Shown here: positions 1-11,305 of the stretch, in pieces
Layout of the letters: every line of letters begins with the position of its first letter
Position numbering within the stretch: position 1 is the stretch's first letter
Source of the DNA: Isoetes taiwanensis
Taxonomy: Eukaryota > Streptophyta > Lycopodiopsida > Isoetales > Isoetaceae
DNA length: 64,000 bases
Direction: 5' to 3'
NCBI GenBank assembly: GCA_021234155.1
Contig: JAJEKV010000094.1
Location: 173,779 to 237,778 of the forward strand
The notes under the pieces: model-generated
What the model saw: the letters and a program-made list of their open reading frames with translations, nothing else
Databases searched by the model: none
What the model was told of the DNA's origin: nothing
Made by a program: the position numbers and the translations under genes

Positions 1-1735
1 TAAATCTAACACTAAAAGTCAGCTGTAATGTTGAATGTTCTAAACTTGTATATCATCTAAATCATTTTAATGTGCTAAGGAACATGACGAGTTTATGCAT
101 GACAATGTAATAATGTTGCATTTATGGCATTTCACATTACAAAAGTATAAGGTACACATTATGTTGCCAGTTTTCTATTTCTTTTCTACACTTTATGTCC
201 ACTTTTTTCTTTTTTAAAGGATCAAGTTAATTAATATGTAATAAGTACAAGAAGAGCGATACTAGGGTACTCCTGCCCACACTCGAGCGAGCACCCAAAT
301 GGCGCACATACCTACCTACTTCGACTCATGGGACAAACCCGCCAACATGCGGTTTCTACAATGAGGAGAGTCCTCACCCCATACTGGTACCTTGAATTTT
401 GAATCTCTTTACGAGGGGAGGGCATGCCATGTAAGAAAGATATAATTTATACCTCAATTGCGGGATCAACACCCAGTCGCACCTCCACATTCCCGAACAC
501 CTTGAGGCATCCCCGCTTAAATGAGCTTGTACGGTAACCGGGCCTTACACAAATGGAAGGCCAGGGACATAAAGCCGGAGACCACCCAAAGAGGGATACA
601 CTTTATGTCCATTTTGAAAGATGGCTTTGGGGCATTTGGGGGATGGGAGGTGTCCAATTCATAGATGGACGATGTGTGATAGGACTTGAGAAGGTGACAT
701 GCACTGTACACTATAATTGTTATACCAAAAGGCCCAATGATCAAAGAGCTCCATCAGGCATTGTCATGTATTATAAAGTGCTTAAGAAAGGGCCCACGTT
801 CCATGCATTGGAATGAAGAAGGCAGTTTATCAAATTATTTTTTTTTTGAATATGCTTGCATATGACAAGGCAACAAATCGACTACATAATTTCATAACCA
901 ATGTTTTTGTTCATGGAGTTTAGTATAGATATTCCTTAGTTTTCAGTGATGTATGTACAAAACTCATTGCACAACAATTTATTTGTACTACATTCATTTT
1001 GGGGGAGGTAGACTTGCTCATCATCTCATCCGGCAGCCTAATACATGCAAATCTTTGTGGACTTCTTAGCCTACAATTCAAATGCGAGTATGCAATTAGC
1101 ATCTTGATGTCTTTAGCACTGCGCCAAACCACTAAAATGCACGCCAATTTGGCCAAGGTTCTCTAGTGTCATCCTCGAGGTAATAGGGCAGACCTTGCTT
1201 CACTTACCAAGGTCAAGATGTGGAACCGATGCAAACATACAAGTATCCGGGAGTGGAGTTCACTACTATCACATATTGAATTGCAGTACACTACTACCAC
1301 ATATTGGATGAGTATCGTGCAATGAGTGACCTAAAAGTTGGAAGGCTTTTATGCAATGCAAGCGGCGCCATAGAGTGGAGATTTACTGTGGGCACATCAT
1401 CGCGACTTGTTCGTGGTGTTGATGGAGTCTATACTATTGTATGGTGTGGAAGCGTGGGGCCTTTTAACTCGAGCACGGGCCCCATATCAAATTCTTTTAC
1501 AAGAGACCGGCATCCCCGCCGCAGAAGAGCCGATCCGGAAATGACATGCCATATGATACGAGAAACAAGCCATCTGGTTCTTCAGATGGAATGCGCAACT
1601 AATTTGAAAGGTATAAGAGAGATACCATGTGGTTTTTGGGCTATATGTCAAGTTTAAATGGTTTAAAGTTTTGTTCACATGGTTGGCAGAATAACATACC
1701 TAAACCATAAATGTCGAATGACATTTACTTATAAT
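1..1735 (+). mobile_element. LINE-D 3' half; left arm of a large inverted repeat
   Basis: Degenerate 3' half of a LINE reverse transcriptase gene on the plus strand. The clearest piece is MESILLYGVEAWG at 1,422-1,460, the 'SVLLYGVEVWG' thumb motif of LINEs whose C-terminus carries a CxxC...H...C finger. A decayed palm region precedes it at about 990-1,150. The stretch from 617 to 1,735 recurs in inverse orientation at 4,100-5,170 with scattered mismatches, and 1-186 matches the far side of that copy (5,180-5,356 and on across 11,306). Homology reaches the first base of the window, so the element continues to the left. No frame is open throughout; it is dead. Which LINE clade it belongs to is inferred from motifs only. 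Confidence 0.6.
206..596 (-). mobile_element. SINE-like retroposon inserted in LINE-D, with 19-bp target duplication
   Basis: About 390 bp present here but missing from the otherwise matching inverted copy at about 5,170. It is flanked by direct repeats at 187-205 and 597-615 (TACACTTTATGTCC followed by A(c/t)TTT, one mismatch), as expected of a target-site duplication. The low-coordinate end is T/A-rich (TTTTTTCTTTTTT), meaning the 3' tail lies on the minus strand. It has no coding capacity. It could be a SINE or a 5'-truncated LINE end; a clear RNA polymerase III box pair was not found. Confidence 0.6.
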
Positions 1736-2439
1736 CAAAAGCTAACGTAATTGTGCTCTAAGTGGCTATTGCAACTCATGCCATTTACTAAATGATTTTG
1801 TTGGCGGGCATCCATAGTCCTTGGTGAAAACCTGTGTTATAGTATATAGCAAATAAAGTAGTGCTAGGCATTTATTATATTTTGCATTGAAAGACGCTAA
1901 TCGCCATCCCCCCCCCTCCCCATTTTGAAAATAAAAGTTGGTTCTATCATTAATTATAAAAAGTCAAATACAGGAGCAACATGCTTGATGAAAGCTAAGA
2001 CATGTAGAAACAAGCTAGGTATATCAATATGGTGTAAGGACACTACATAAAGTATCAGATGCTAAGTAGATAATATAAGTCGAACAAGTATTTATAAGGA
2101 AGAAGGAATATGACATGTGAAATCAAGCTTCGAAAGCACAACAACACAAAGACACCAAAGATCATATCAAAGATCACAAAGAAAGATCTTTGAAAACCTT
2201 GTGATTCCAAAATCCAAATGGCTAGAATTCCAGTTCACGAGTCTAACACAAAATAGTGAAAACAAGATAAAAATGCTGATTTGAGCACATCATTTGAAGC
2301 AAAAATTCCAGCTAGAAGGTATGAAGAGATTAAAGGATCGAGCATTATATTATGGATCAAGGCAAAGAGGAAGTGAAGTGTTCATAAAAAGAATGAATTG
2401 AAGTATCTGTTAAAAGGTTTTGTTGTCCCAAATATATAA
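1736..2439. other. AT-rich spacer, nothing recognised
   Basis: Spacer between the inverted LINE-D copies. It has a short C-run near 1,910 and no open frame or motif that I recognise. Confidence 0.5.
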
Positions 2440-2910
2440 GGATTTGCAGGCCATCCATTGGTTTACAAGAGCCGAAATGTGTCTTCATCCACTGGCAATA
2501 TAATAAGTGATCCATATAAGTCTGCAATTAATATAGTTATAATACATAGTTCTGTACCTTGTCCACTGCCTCTCGGTAAAAGAGAAATGTGTATTAAATA
2601 GAAATCACCATAAGCAATGAACCTGAATAACCTTTCTGCATAAGATGGCAACACAAAGGTCTTCACTATCACTGTCATAGGCTAGTAATCCTGTCCTCAT
2701 CATATTAGAATGCAAAGGGCTAGCCAGATTGTTCTCAAATAGACCATCTCTTTTGTAAAAGACAGAGAGTTCATGATAATCTGAATGCTTTTCTAGCTTT
2801 CTTTTCCCTTCTCCTCGTAGAAATTCAAGGTAAATTAGGATCATCAGAGTAAAACACAACATTAAGATTTGATGCAAACAAATCAAAGCAGCCCTTGAAT
2901 ACACCAAAGT
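2440..2910 (-). mobile_element. Fragment of the LINE-C 3' coding region
   Basis: Read on the minus strand, this gives YLEFLRGEGKRK..YHE, a cysteine segment, and ADLYGSL. These align in order with YLEFLKGEGRSK..YHE, YCREVVQMYC and ADLYGTLL encoded at 44,750-45,170 in LINE-C. It is therefore a decayed copy of the unusual C-terminal module of that LINE family. Frameshifts split it into at least two frames. Confidence 0.55.
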
Positions 2911-2969
2911 TGTCCCACTTCCCGGTCATATAGTTAGCACCACACTCTTTTTTATTAGCACTTGCAAAA

Positions 2970-3800
2970 GTCTCAAACACCCATAAAGCACATCGATTGA
3001 AACTTATGTTTTAAAAAGCATTTTCTTCATGTGCCAATCCCATACATTGCTTATGCAGCGTGCATAAGGCTATAAGCCCATCGCTATGCCTCGCTAGAAT
3101 GGACGCCTTTGAAATGTATACATTACACTAGTTAACATCAATTCGAGGCATCCATTCTCACCAACAAATTTATCGCTTCTAAGACCGTGTTAAATGCTTT
3201 TAATGTAATCCATAAATGATGACGATTTTTTCTTTCCCTTCACACTTTCTACTATAGCATGCAAAAGTCACCAACTAATCTGGTCTGTTATAGAATGACA
3301 CCATCTAAATCTTGCTTGTCCCCTAGCTCTCACTCCATTCTCCTCAGCCCAAGAACTCACTTCCCCTCAACCACAGCAGGGAAGAGCTTGGTCCACATAT
3401 TGCTTATCATATTGTCCGATAGTTATTCACATCCGAGGCATTTTTCACAGGCACCACCATGTTGCATTGCCATTTTGTAGGAAATCCTTGCAACATTGGC
3501 TTATTGAACATGCAGGTAAGAAACCCTACATATGAGTCCCAAGCCCATTTTACCGGTTCGGCCCCTTCACACACTCCACTGCTCAAGGTAGATGCCGATC
3601 TAATGTTCTACCATTGCCTTGTTGTCATTGTATTGACATGAGCTAGGCATATAATCTAAAGATAAAACTAAAACAACCTCCTTTGATGATATCGGAGAAT
3701 ATGGAGTTATAAGTTGAGTGTAATAAAGAAGGAGTCTTTCATTACGTAATTTACATACAGCTTCATCACCAAAAGTATTAATTTTCGTAAAGACATGAGA
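2970..3800 (-). mobile_element. LINE-D reverse transcriptase N-terminal fragment
   Basis: On the minus strand, conceptual fragments resemble the fingers/palm part of a LINE RT: a KLF..VVEGK segment, an 'RARGQAGFR'-like segment and a 'KAFDTV'-like segment, in different frames. The same ~600-800 bp recurs at 12,190-12,590 and 56,545-57,170, confirming a dispersed repeat. It is heavily decayed. The RT assignment rests on motif order, not on a continuous frame. Confidence 0.5.
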
Positions 3801-3811
3801 AAAATTCAAGC

Positions 3812-4096
3812 CATGATAACCGCTCATGGAATAATGCCATACAAAAACAAAACAAATGCCCATTATACATATTTATGTATGCAAGGTGTTAAAAATAGGT
3901 AGGACTTGAAAAACTATCGTTAAAAATAGGTTGAAAAAAATATCAAGGATTTCTAGGAAGTTCGATCCGGGTCGAAAAAATGCGCAATACTTGGGTTTTC
4001 GAAAGTTCTGACCTGGTTGAAAAATGCGAAAGCAAAGGCAAGTCAAATCACATCTATAAAACTCGTAATTCTTTCCACATTTTTTCAAGAGAGAGG
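3812..4096 (+). repeat. Second copy of the Dof-gene upstream region
   Basis: Matches 16,037-16,408 in the same orientation, with shared blocks such as ATACATATTTATGTAT, AAAACTATCGTTAAAAATAG and CTATAAAACTCGTAATTCTT. Similarity ends in the GAGAGGAG stretch that sits directly before the Dof start codon at 16,409. Here it abuts the LINE-D arm at 4,100 instead of a gene. It is shorter because it has fewer of the internal ATATCAAGGATTTCT repeats. Confidence 0.75.
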
Positions 4097-4099
4097 AGA

Positions 4100-5356
4100 G
4101 TAAATGTCATTCAACATTTATGGTTTAGGTATGTTATTCTGCCAACCATGTGAACAAAACTTTAAACTATTTAAACTTGACATATAGCCCAAAAACCACA
4201 TGGTATCTCTTATCAGATGGCTTGTTTCTCGTATCATATGACATGTCATTTCGGATCAGCTCTTTGTAGAGGCAGGATGCCAGTCTCTTGTAGGAGAATT
4301 TGATATGGGACCGCGGCTCGAAAGTTAAAAAGGCCCCCACGCTTCCACACCATACAATAGTATAGACTCCATCAACACCCTCGAACAAGTGCGGCCGATG
4401 TCGTAAATCTCCACTCTATGGCGTGGATTGCATTGCATAAAAAGCCTTCCAACTTTTTCGCCACTCATTGCCCGATACTCATCCAATATGTGGTAGTACT
4501 GTGACTCGTATCAATATGTGATAGTAGTGAACTCCACTCCCGTGATACTTGTATGTTTGCATCAGTTCCACATCTTGACCTTGGTAAGTGAAGCAAGGCT
4601 GCCCCTATTACCTCGGAGGATGACAGCTAGGAGAACCTTGGCCAAATTGACGTGCATTTTAGTGGTTTGGCGTAGTGCTAAACACATCAAGATGCTAATG
4701 CGATACTCATTTGAATTGTAGGCTAAGAAGTCCACAAAGATTTGCATGTATTAGCTGCCGGATGACATGATGAGCAAGTCTGCCTCCCCTCCAAAATGAA
4801 TGTAGTACACATAAATTGTTGTGAGTTTTGTACATACATCATTGAAAACTAAGGAATATCTATACTAAACTCCATGAACAAAAACTTTGGTTATGAAATT
4901 ATGTAGTCAATTTGTTGCCTTGTCATATACCAGCATATTCAAAAAATAATTTGATAAACTGCCTTGGTCATTCCAATGCATGGAACATGGGCCTTTCTTA
5001 AGCACTTTATAATACATGACAATGCCTGATGGAGCTCTTTGATCATTGGGCCCTTTTTGTATAATAATTATAGTGTACAGTGCATGTCACAAGTCCCATC
5101 ACACATCATCCATCTATGAATTGGACACCTCCCATCCCCCAAATGCCCCAAAGCCATCTTTCAAAATGGACATAAAGTGTAGAAAAGAAATAGAAAACTG
5201 GCAACATAATGTGTACCTTATACTTTTTGTAATGTGAAATGCCATAAATGCAACATTATTACATTGGCATGCATAAACTCGTCATGCATGTTGTGTGTTT
5301 TCCTTAGCACATTAAAATGATTTAGATGATATACAAGTTTAGAACATTCGGCTGAC
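4100..5356 (-). mobile_element. LINE-D, right arm of inverted repeat (part 1)
   Basis: Inverse copy of 1-1,735 lacking the 206-596 insertion. On the minus strand it encodes the same relics, including EGVDGVYTIVWCGSVG in the frame alternative to the LLYGVEAW thumb motif. Its 5' continuation on the minus strand is at 11,306-12,590, because LINE-A inserted at 5,357. Confidence 0.65.
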
Positions 5357-5414
5357 TTTTTTTTTTTTTTTTTTTTTTATATATATTGAAGGCGATATAT
5401 GTATTAATTAAAAG

Positions 5415-6184
5415 TTATAAGTTAACAAAAATACTTTTGATGTGGGAAGTATAACCTCGAAATGTGGGTGAAAGGAGAAAATAACTTAGAACATAGTGTG
5501 ATATGGGAGTCAAAGTCGATATAGTAGTATAAATGCACTAAAAAGTGTGATCGAGATTGAAGTTGCCGGACTTTCTTCCTCACCTTCGACCATGACCGGG
5601 TAGAGGGTACGTATACACATAGACATGCTTCTGCCATGGCCATATTGAAACGACCTTTATTGTCCTTAGCTTGGCATAGCAGGCCTCTTCTTGCATCCGG
5701 TTTTGATCACAAAGCACCCCGCAAAAGCATGGTTCTTCGTGGACTATACAGGAGGGAGGTCCAAAAACCTTGATCCATTGTTGATTGATTACGGATTGAT
5801 CTTCTTCCACTTGAGCTTGGTTAATTCAAAGATAAAAAGATAATTCCCCAAATAACACCAAAAGAACTGCGGAGAATCGAGATAGGTTTTATGTAGCAAA
5901 GAATGATCCATTTAACATCATATTCAATTTGCTTGATGATTCACAAAGAGTTGAAAGATAAAATTATTTCTCGCTTTTCAGATCCTCCACGTAACAATAT
6001 ACAACCTCCAATCATTAGGGTTAATGGGCGTAAGAAATCCAACTAATTGAGGGCATGGAGGTCATAAACCAAACAAATTGAGGCGAAGCTTCGAGCACCC
6101 ATTCCACCATGTGCAAGATCGAATAGATGCTCCTCGCCTTCCCCGCGGATCGAGACATCTAGAGCACATATCGTAACTGTCATA
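5415..6184 (-). pseudogene. LINE-A ORF2 C-terminus: zf-RVT remnant and RNase H-like stretch
   Basis: Just after the last open codon of the RT frame (6,185) the minus strand reads ICALDV..GEGEEHLF, a decayed version of the ICDRC..ENHLFRSC finger in LINE-B (33,540-33,612). Further on, 5,580-5,810 reads WIKVFGPP..CGVLCDQN..EEACYAK, which aligns with the same place in LINE-B (WIKFFGP..CGCCCDQN). The spacing recalls the WIK.N.DG...GGVLRDQNG start of RNase H domains in plant LINEs, but the catalytic residues are not clear. The RNase H call is tentative; the LINE assignment is firm. Confidence 0.5.
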
Positions 6185-9100
6185 TTAAGCCCGGGTTGCC
6201 TTTTGTAGTTTGTAGCCAGCCTTATGCCAAAGCTGCCATATAAAAGACTTCAGTTTTGGAGGGATGGGGCAGGACCACATGAATTTCAGGTTTCTGATGC
6301 ACCTATCTTCTCCTATCTGCCATTTGCTGTGTAGAGAGATCCTTTGGTTTCTCATTAGATACTTATAAGCTGCCTTAACTTTAAATCTAGCAGATCCATT
6401 ATGATTCCAATTGCAGTTCTCTTCTGACCAATTGCCCTGGGTAAGCACCAAGCATATATTGTTGTACAGCACCTCTGTGTTCTCATCCTCATTGGCCACC
6501 ACCGAGTTTCTAAAGGGAATGATTCCATGCTCATCGAAAAGATCTCTAATATAGTAAAGTCCCTTGATGTTCCAAAGCTTAGCCTGTTCCGGAAAGTGGC
6601 AAGCTAAACAGAGAGAAGAGTCATCAGTAAGCAGACCCGGATTCCAGAAGATTGATTGGTCCATGGAAAGCCCCTCCTTCCATGTAAACATTCCTTTAAC
6701 CATATTCCAAGCTCTAATCCATTTCTTGATTAAACCAGGGACCGAATTGGGAACAGAGAAAGGGAAGTAGATAGAGTGGGGGAGATTGAGATAGAGTTTC
6801 CTCCATCCATAGGAAAGGCATTTACTTAAATAATGTCTGATGATGATTGAGACCGGATGGTTGATGCTGTTGTATGCTGCCTTGTAGAAATATTTGGCAG
6901 CAAGGGCTATCCCCTGCTTCTCGATATTGATGACCCCCAGCCCTCCAATGCTTTTGCTTTTACAACATTCCTCCATGGCTACCGGGGTCCAACATCTCTT
7001 GTTTTGGCCACTGGAGATGAATCTACCAATGATACTCTGGAGCTTGGAAGAGACCTTCTTTGGGGCTAAGATAACTGAGGATTGGTAAACATGGGAAGAG
7101 GAAATGACAAAATTAGCAATTATGGCCCTGCCCTGCTTGGATAGATATTTAGAGTTCAAGCTATCCACCTTTTTCTGGAACTTTTCAATGATGTCCGACC
7201 AAATATCAGAAGGACTCCCTCTAAGAACTAGGGGAATTCTCAAAATTTTAGAAGAGCTGGTAGGAAGGATATATTTACAACCCATGAGAGCAGTTGTTTG
7301 CTCTCCTTTTACCTGATCTCTAGCTACAACTTTAGATTTGATCGGGTTGATTTTGCATCCCGAGGCTACTCCGAAATCCTCCAGAATTGTTTGAGTGTTG
7401 GAAAGAGACCTGTTATCCATCGAGACTAGAAGAAACGTGTCATCTGCAAAATGTCCATTTAGTATTTGATCCATCACCTCATTTTCTGGAAGGGTGAGAC
7501 CTTGGATCAAGTTAGTTCTTTTGGCTGCTTCTAGCTTGCTATGAAGGGCCTCCATTATGATCAAAAAAAGGAAAGGAGCTAGTGGGCATCCTTGCTTGAC
7601 ACCCCTTTGCAAAGGGAAGAAGGGGCCACATTCTCCATTAATAAGAACTGAGGATCTGGAGTTTGAGAGAATACCTTTGAATAGGAGAATTATCTCATCA
7701 GAAAAGCCAAGAGCTTTGCAACATTTGAACAAGAAATTCCGGCTAATCGTATCAAAGGCTTTGGTAATATCCAAATTTTAATAAGAGCAATATCCTGATT
7801 GGAGTCTTTAGCCCAGTTTAGCCCTAACACTGCAGTCACCACATTGTCAAGGATAAACCTATCCTTCAAGTAGGCAGCCTGGGAGGTGCTGATGATCTTT
7901 TCTAAAACACTCTTAAGTCTTTTAGCAATGGTCCCTGAAATAATCTTATAGATAACATTTGTTAGTGAAATGGGCCTGCAATCCGAAAGGGTGGCCGGCA
8001 TATCAGTCTTAGGAATAAGAGTGATCAGACTGGTGTTGATTCTTGCATCCAAGCATTTCATATCCCTGAACTCATTAGCCAAATTCGTTAGGCAAACACC
8101 AATGACAGGCCAAGCTTTGATGAAGAACTCTACCGGGAGCCCATCGGGCCCAGGACTTTTCCTTTTCCATTTCTAAGGCAAATTTAAAAAGTTCCTCATT
8201 GGAAAAGGGCTTTACAATGTTTAGATTATCCTCAATACATACCTTTGCTTGGAGGTTTATGAAGCCGTCCATGGTAGCTTGGGGACAGTCCTGATTTGTG
8301 CCCATGATACCTGCGAAATGAGTGGCTGCAACAAGCTTGATTTGGTCCTCATCCGAGATGTCTTCATCTCCTACCTTTATATCGAAAATATGATTCTTCT
8401 TTTGCCTACCTTTAGCCTTAACAAAGAAGAATTTGGAGCTGCTTCTTTCATCATTTTTAATTTCCCTTATCTTGGCCTTGAGCCTCCATCCATCAGCTAT
8501 CCTTATTTCTTCCTTTTCAATGTTTGCTCTAATGTCATCTTTCTCTTTCTCGGAAGCATTGGAGAGTTTATCCCTTAGATTTTGAAGATATGCGAGCTTA
8601 TTATAATGGACTGCTTTTCTCCACTCCTTTAACCACTTCTTCATAGCTTTGGCTACTGTGATCCACCAATTCATCCAGCCTGACTTACCAGTTGGTTGGG
8701 GAAATTTGGCTAACAGCTCTTTCAATCTGTCCATAAATTCCTCATGCTCAAGAAGTTTGATGTTAAGCTTGAAGTAGGTTTTCCTCTTCTCGTTGACAGA
8801 ATTGCAAGCCCTGATTCTCAACTGTTGGGGGTAGTGGTCTGACAGAGTAAAACCCTCCAGATTGTTTACCCTGTTACTGTCATTCCAGAGATTTTCTGAT
8901 AGGTAGAATCTGTCATGGAGGCACAGGGTGGGGTCTACCCTTTTATCAGTCCAGCTGTAAGAGTTAGGCTTAGTCCTAGCTAGATTTAAATTGTGACCCT
9001 TAGTAAGATCCATCCAAGCTTCCTTTTCATGTCCCGAGAGGTCTATAATTCTTATTCTTCATAAAGCTATTGGTAACCATGTTTAGATCTCCTCCCAGAA

Positions 9101-9529
9101 TGCATTCATCAAAATCTAGGTTATCAAGGCTGCTTTTAACCTTTTTCCATACCTCCACCCTTTCTGCAGGGCTATTGTAGGCATAAATGTTAACGAGGGC
9201 AAGCTTAATTCTATGAATAGTGGAAAGAAGAATCTGCCATCTGCCATTTCTATCATTAACCATGTACTTGTCAGAAATATTGAGATTGTTCCTCCAAGCT
9301 ATTGCTATTCCTGCAGAAGAATCATTAGCAGGAATAGACCAGGTACCATAATTAGGAGGAAAGTTCTACTTATAATGGACTCATGATCCAGACTATGAAT
9401 TTTATGCTCTTGAAAAAACAATACATCGGGGTTAAGGGAAGAGAGACATACCTTTAATCTATCCCTTTTAATGATGCTATTAATTCCCTGGAGATTCCAG
9501 GTAACACAGCAAATATCCTTATCCATCAA
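6185..9529 (-). pseudogene. LINE-A ORF2: endonuclease-reverse transcriptase, frameshifted
   Basis: Needed for target-primed reverse transcription. It starts MMDKDICCVTWNLQGINS (9,529), the usual endonuclease opening, followed by FFQEHK and GGDLNMV. SDHYP, the catalytic histidine motif, lies near 8,840-8,860. The RT follows: GPDGLP around 8,140 in a shifted frame, LIPK..DCRPISLTN (8,030-7,960), AFD (7,750) and the active site FADDTFLL near 7,435. Frame breaks lie near 9,365, 9,050, 8,160 and 7,777. The longest open piece, 7,774-6,185 (529 residues), runs from the AFD motif to the thumb. The motifs persist across the breaks, so inactivation was recent. Its start overlaps the end of ORF1 by a few bases. 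Confidence 0.85.
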
Positions 9530-11265
9530 TACCTGTATTTACCACAAGCCATCCCAGCTTGAATGGTCTGCTTCCTTGGACTTGATCTGCTTGGGCCAAA
9601 ATAAATCTTCTTTTTGCCTCTGCCCTTCTTTCTCTCAACTAAATTCCATCTCGTGTCCTCTATAACTAGAGTGTCTTCACCTCTAATCTGGGGGTTTGGC
9701 TCCTCCCCTTGCTGATAGATCTCAATATTCTTGGGAAGGGTAAAGATGAAGTCACCAGAATCTATCTTAACAAAAGGACTCATGTTTTTAATTAGAACCA
9801 CCAAATCATCCTGGAATTCAATTCTTGAGTTATGATCATATCTACCCAAACCAGATAATACAATCTCACTAGTGTGGTGGTTCTCGTCTTGAAGGACATC
9901 CTGATTCTGGTGGAGATGGTCTTCGTTCTTTCTGTTAGCCCCTTCGTCCTTAATGTTAGTAACTTTAGGTTGCCATACCTGTTTCTGCTTATTTTGTTGT
10001 GGGGCAGCAGCTGGTACCTGAACAGGCCATTTAGAGTAGCTAATGCTTAAATCCAAAAACTCTTCGGCTTTGACCCTTATTTTGATTTTCTTTTTCCAAT
10101 CCGACTCAATTCTTTTGGAGATGCATACCGAAGGAAAATTCGTTTGGAGGATGTTGACTTCTAAAACTTCCCCTAAGGATTCTGACAGAGCTGTTAAGCG
10201 GGACCGAGTCCAGAAAGCCGGAGGTAAGTTGGGGAAAGATAGCCAAGTGGTATTTTGAATTTCACCAGTCATGCCCGGGATGAAATTGGGGGACCATCTC
10301 ATTATGTAGAAAGGGCAATTGCTAATAAAGTCAAGCTTTCTTCTAAGGATATGATTGACACAAAGCTCGTCCCTGCAAACAATTTGAAAGGTGTTCTTAT
10401 CCAGCCTAAGGATAGAGAGAATCGGTATATGCTGGGTTTTGGTGATCCAATTCTTAATTTCCCCTTGAGTTGGGCAATTCCGTGGAAAATGAATAAGAAT
10501 TGCAGATTTAGAAAACATGTCAGTAGCAGATGCATCAAATACACCAAAAAGATCAATAAAGTCACCGCTGATCACCTTCTGACTCCCTGAATCAGTTACC
10601 TTCTGACTCTCTGAGTCAGTTGGTTGAACAGAGGGACAAACATTCATAAGCACATTTTTATATGAAGGAGAAGAAGGTGAACCTTTAGTTTTATCGTTCT
10701 TGCCGATTACTGGGATGGAGTTGCTGATCTTGCTCTCACCGATTTTTGTCTTCATTATATTTAGAGCAGAGAGTTTCACCTCCTCGCAGTTCCCGCAGTC
10801 GCAAGAGTTCACCTCTTCCGGATTGAAGAATCCGTTAGAATCCTTGATTTTGCACTGCTTAGTGTGTTTCTTGCCCCTCAACTGGTAAACCTCTAGGGAA
10901 GTAGAGATTCCCTCCAAAACTTCATTCAAGGCTAACCCTGACTTAAAGGCTTTCCTGTGTCTTTCGATGACGTGATCTTCGGCTTCCTCCCATCTTTTGA
11001 TGAGTCTGATGCTGGCGTTGGAGTTTTCTCGAAGACCATCCCACTGTATAGTCAAGTTTTTTACCTTTGACAGTAATTCATCCATGAAAGCCCTGAAAAC
11101 ACTGTTCTTAAGGCTGCAACAATCTGTCTCAGTATGCCCTTGTTTGATAGCGATTAGTTTATACAGAGTATTGTCCAGCTCCTGCACAAAACCGTAAGTG
11201 TTCCACACCCAATCTCTGTCATTCGCTCTCCCCTCCAAATAGTCCTGTCTATTGACGCCATCTTA
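9526..11265 (-). CDS. LINE-A ORF1: DUF4283-like RNA-binding protein, 5'-truncated
   Basis: ORF1 proteins of plant L1 elements bind the element RNA. The frame is open from a stop just upstream of 11,262 down to 9,526. There is no ATG near the start: the N-terminal MEVLDDG block of the LINE-B copy is missing, and this copy begins DGVNRQDYLEGRANDRDW. The middle (about residues 250-420) carries ILIHFP..TQGEIKNW, the WSPNF segment and WLSFPNLPPAFWTRSRL, typical of DUF4283/RRM-type ORF1 domains. The C-terminal third is polar. No CCHC knuckle is seen. The shared GRANDRDW...GH(T/S)E(T/A)DCCSL block ties it to LINE-B. Confidence 0.8.
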
Positions 11266-11305
11266 TCTTTGCATGCCAAGATTCCAACTTCCTCTTGCAC
11301 TCCCA

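Larger units (their letters stand above)
5357..11305 (-). mobile_element. LINE-A: nearly complete L1-type retrotransposon
   Basis: A 5.9-kb non-LTR element on the minus strand. Its poly(A) tail is the 22-T run at 5,357-5,378. Target-site duplications GCTGACTTTT lie at 5,351-5,360 and 11,306-11,315. Order on the minus strand: ORF1 (DUF4283-like RNA-binding), ORF2 with endonuclease, reverse transcriptase and a zf-RVT zinc finger, then a decayed RNase H-like stretch. ORF2 carries at least four frameshifts, so the copy is not autonomous. The 5' end is slightly truncated, because the first ORF1 codons seen in LINE-B are missing. Confidence 0.88.

Noticed and set aside
7557-8578. Plus-strand frames inside LINE-A (for example 8,249-8,578)
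   Set aside because: They are antisense shadows of the LINE ORF2 and contain no motifs.
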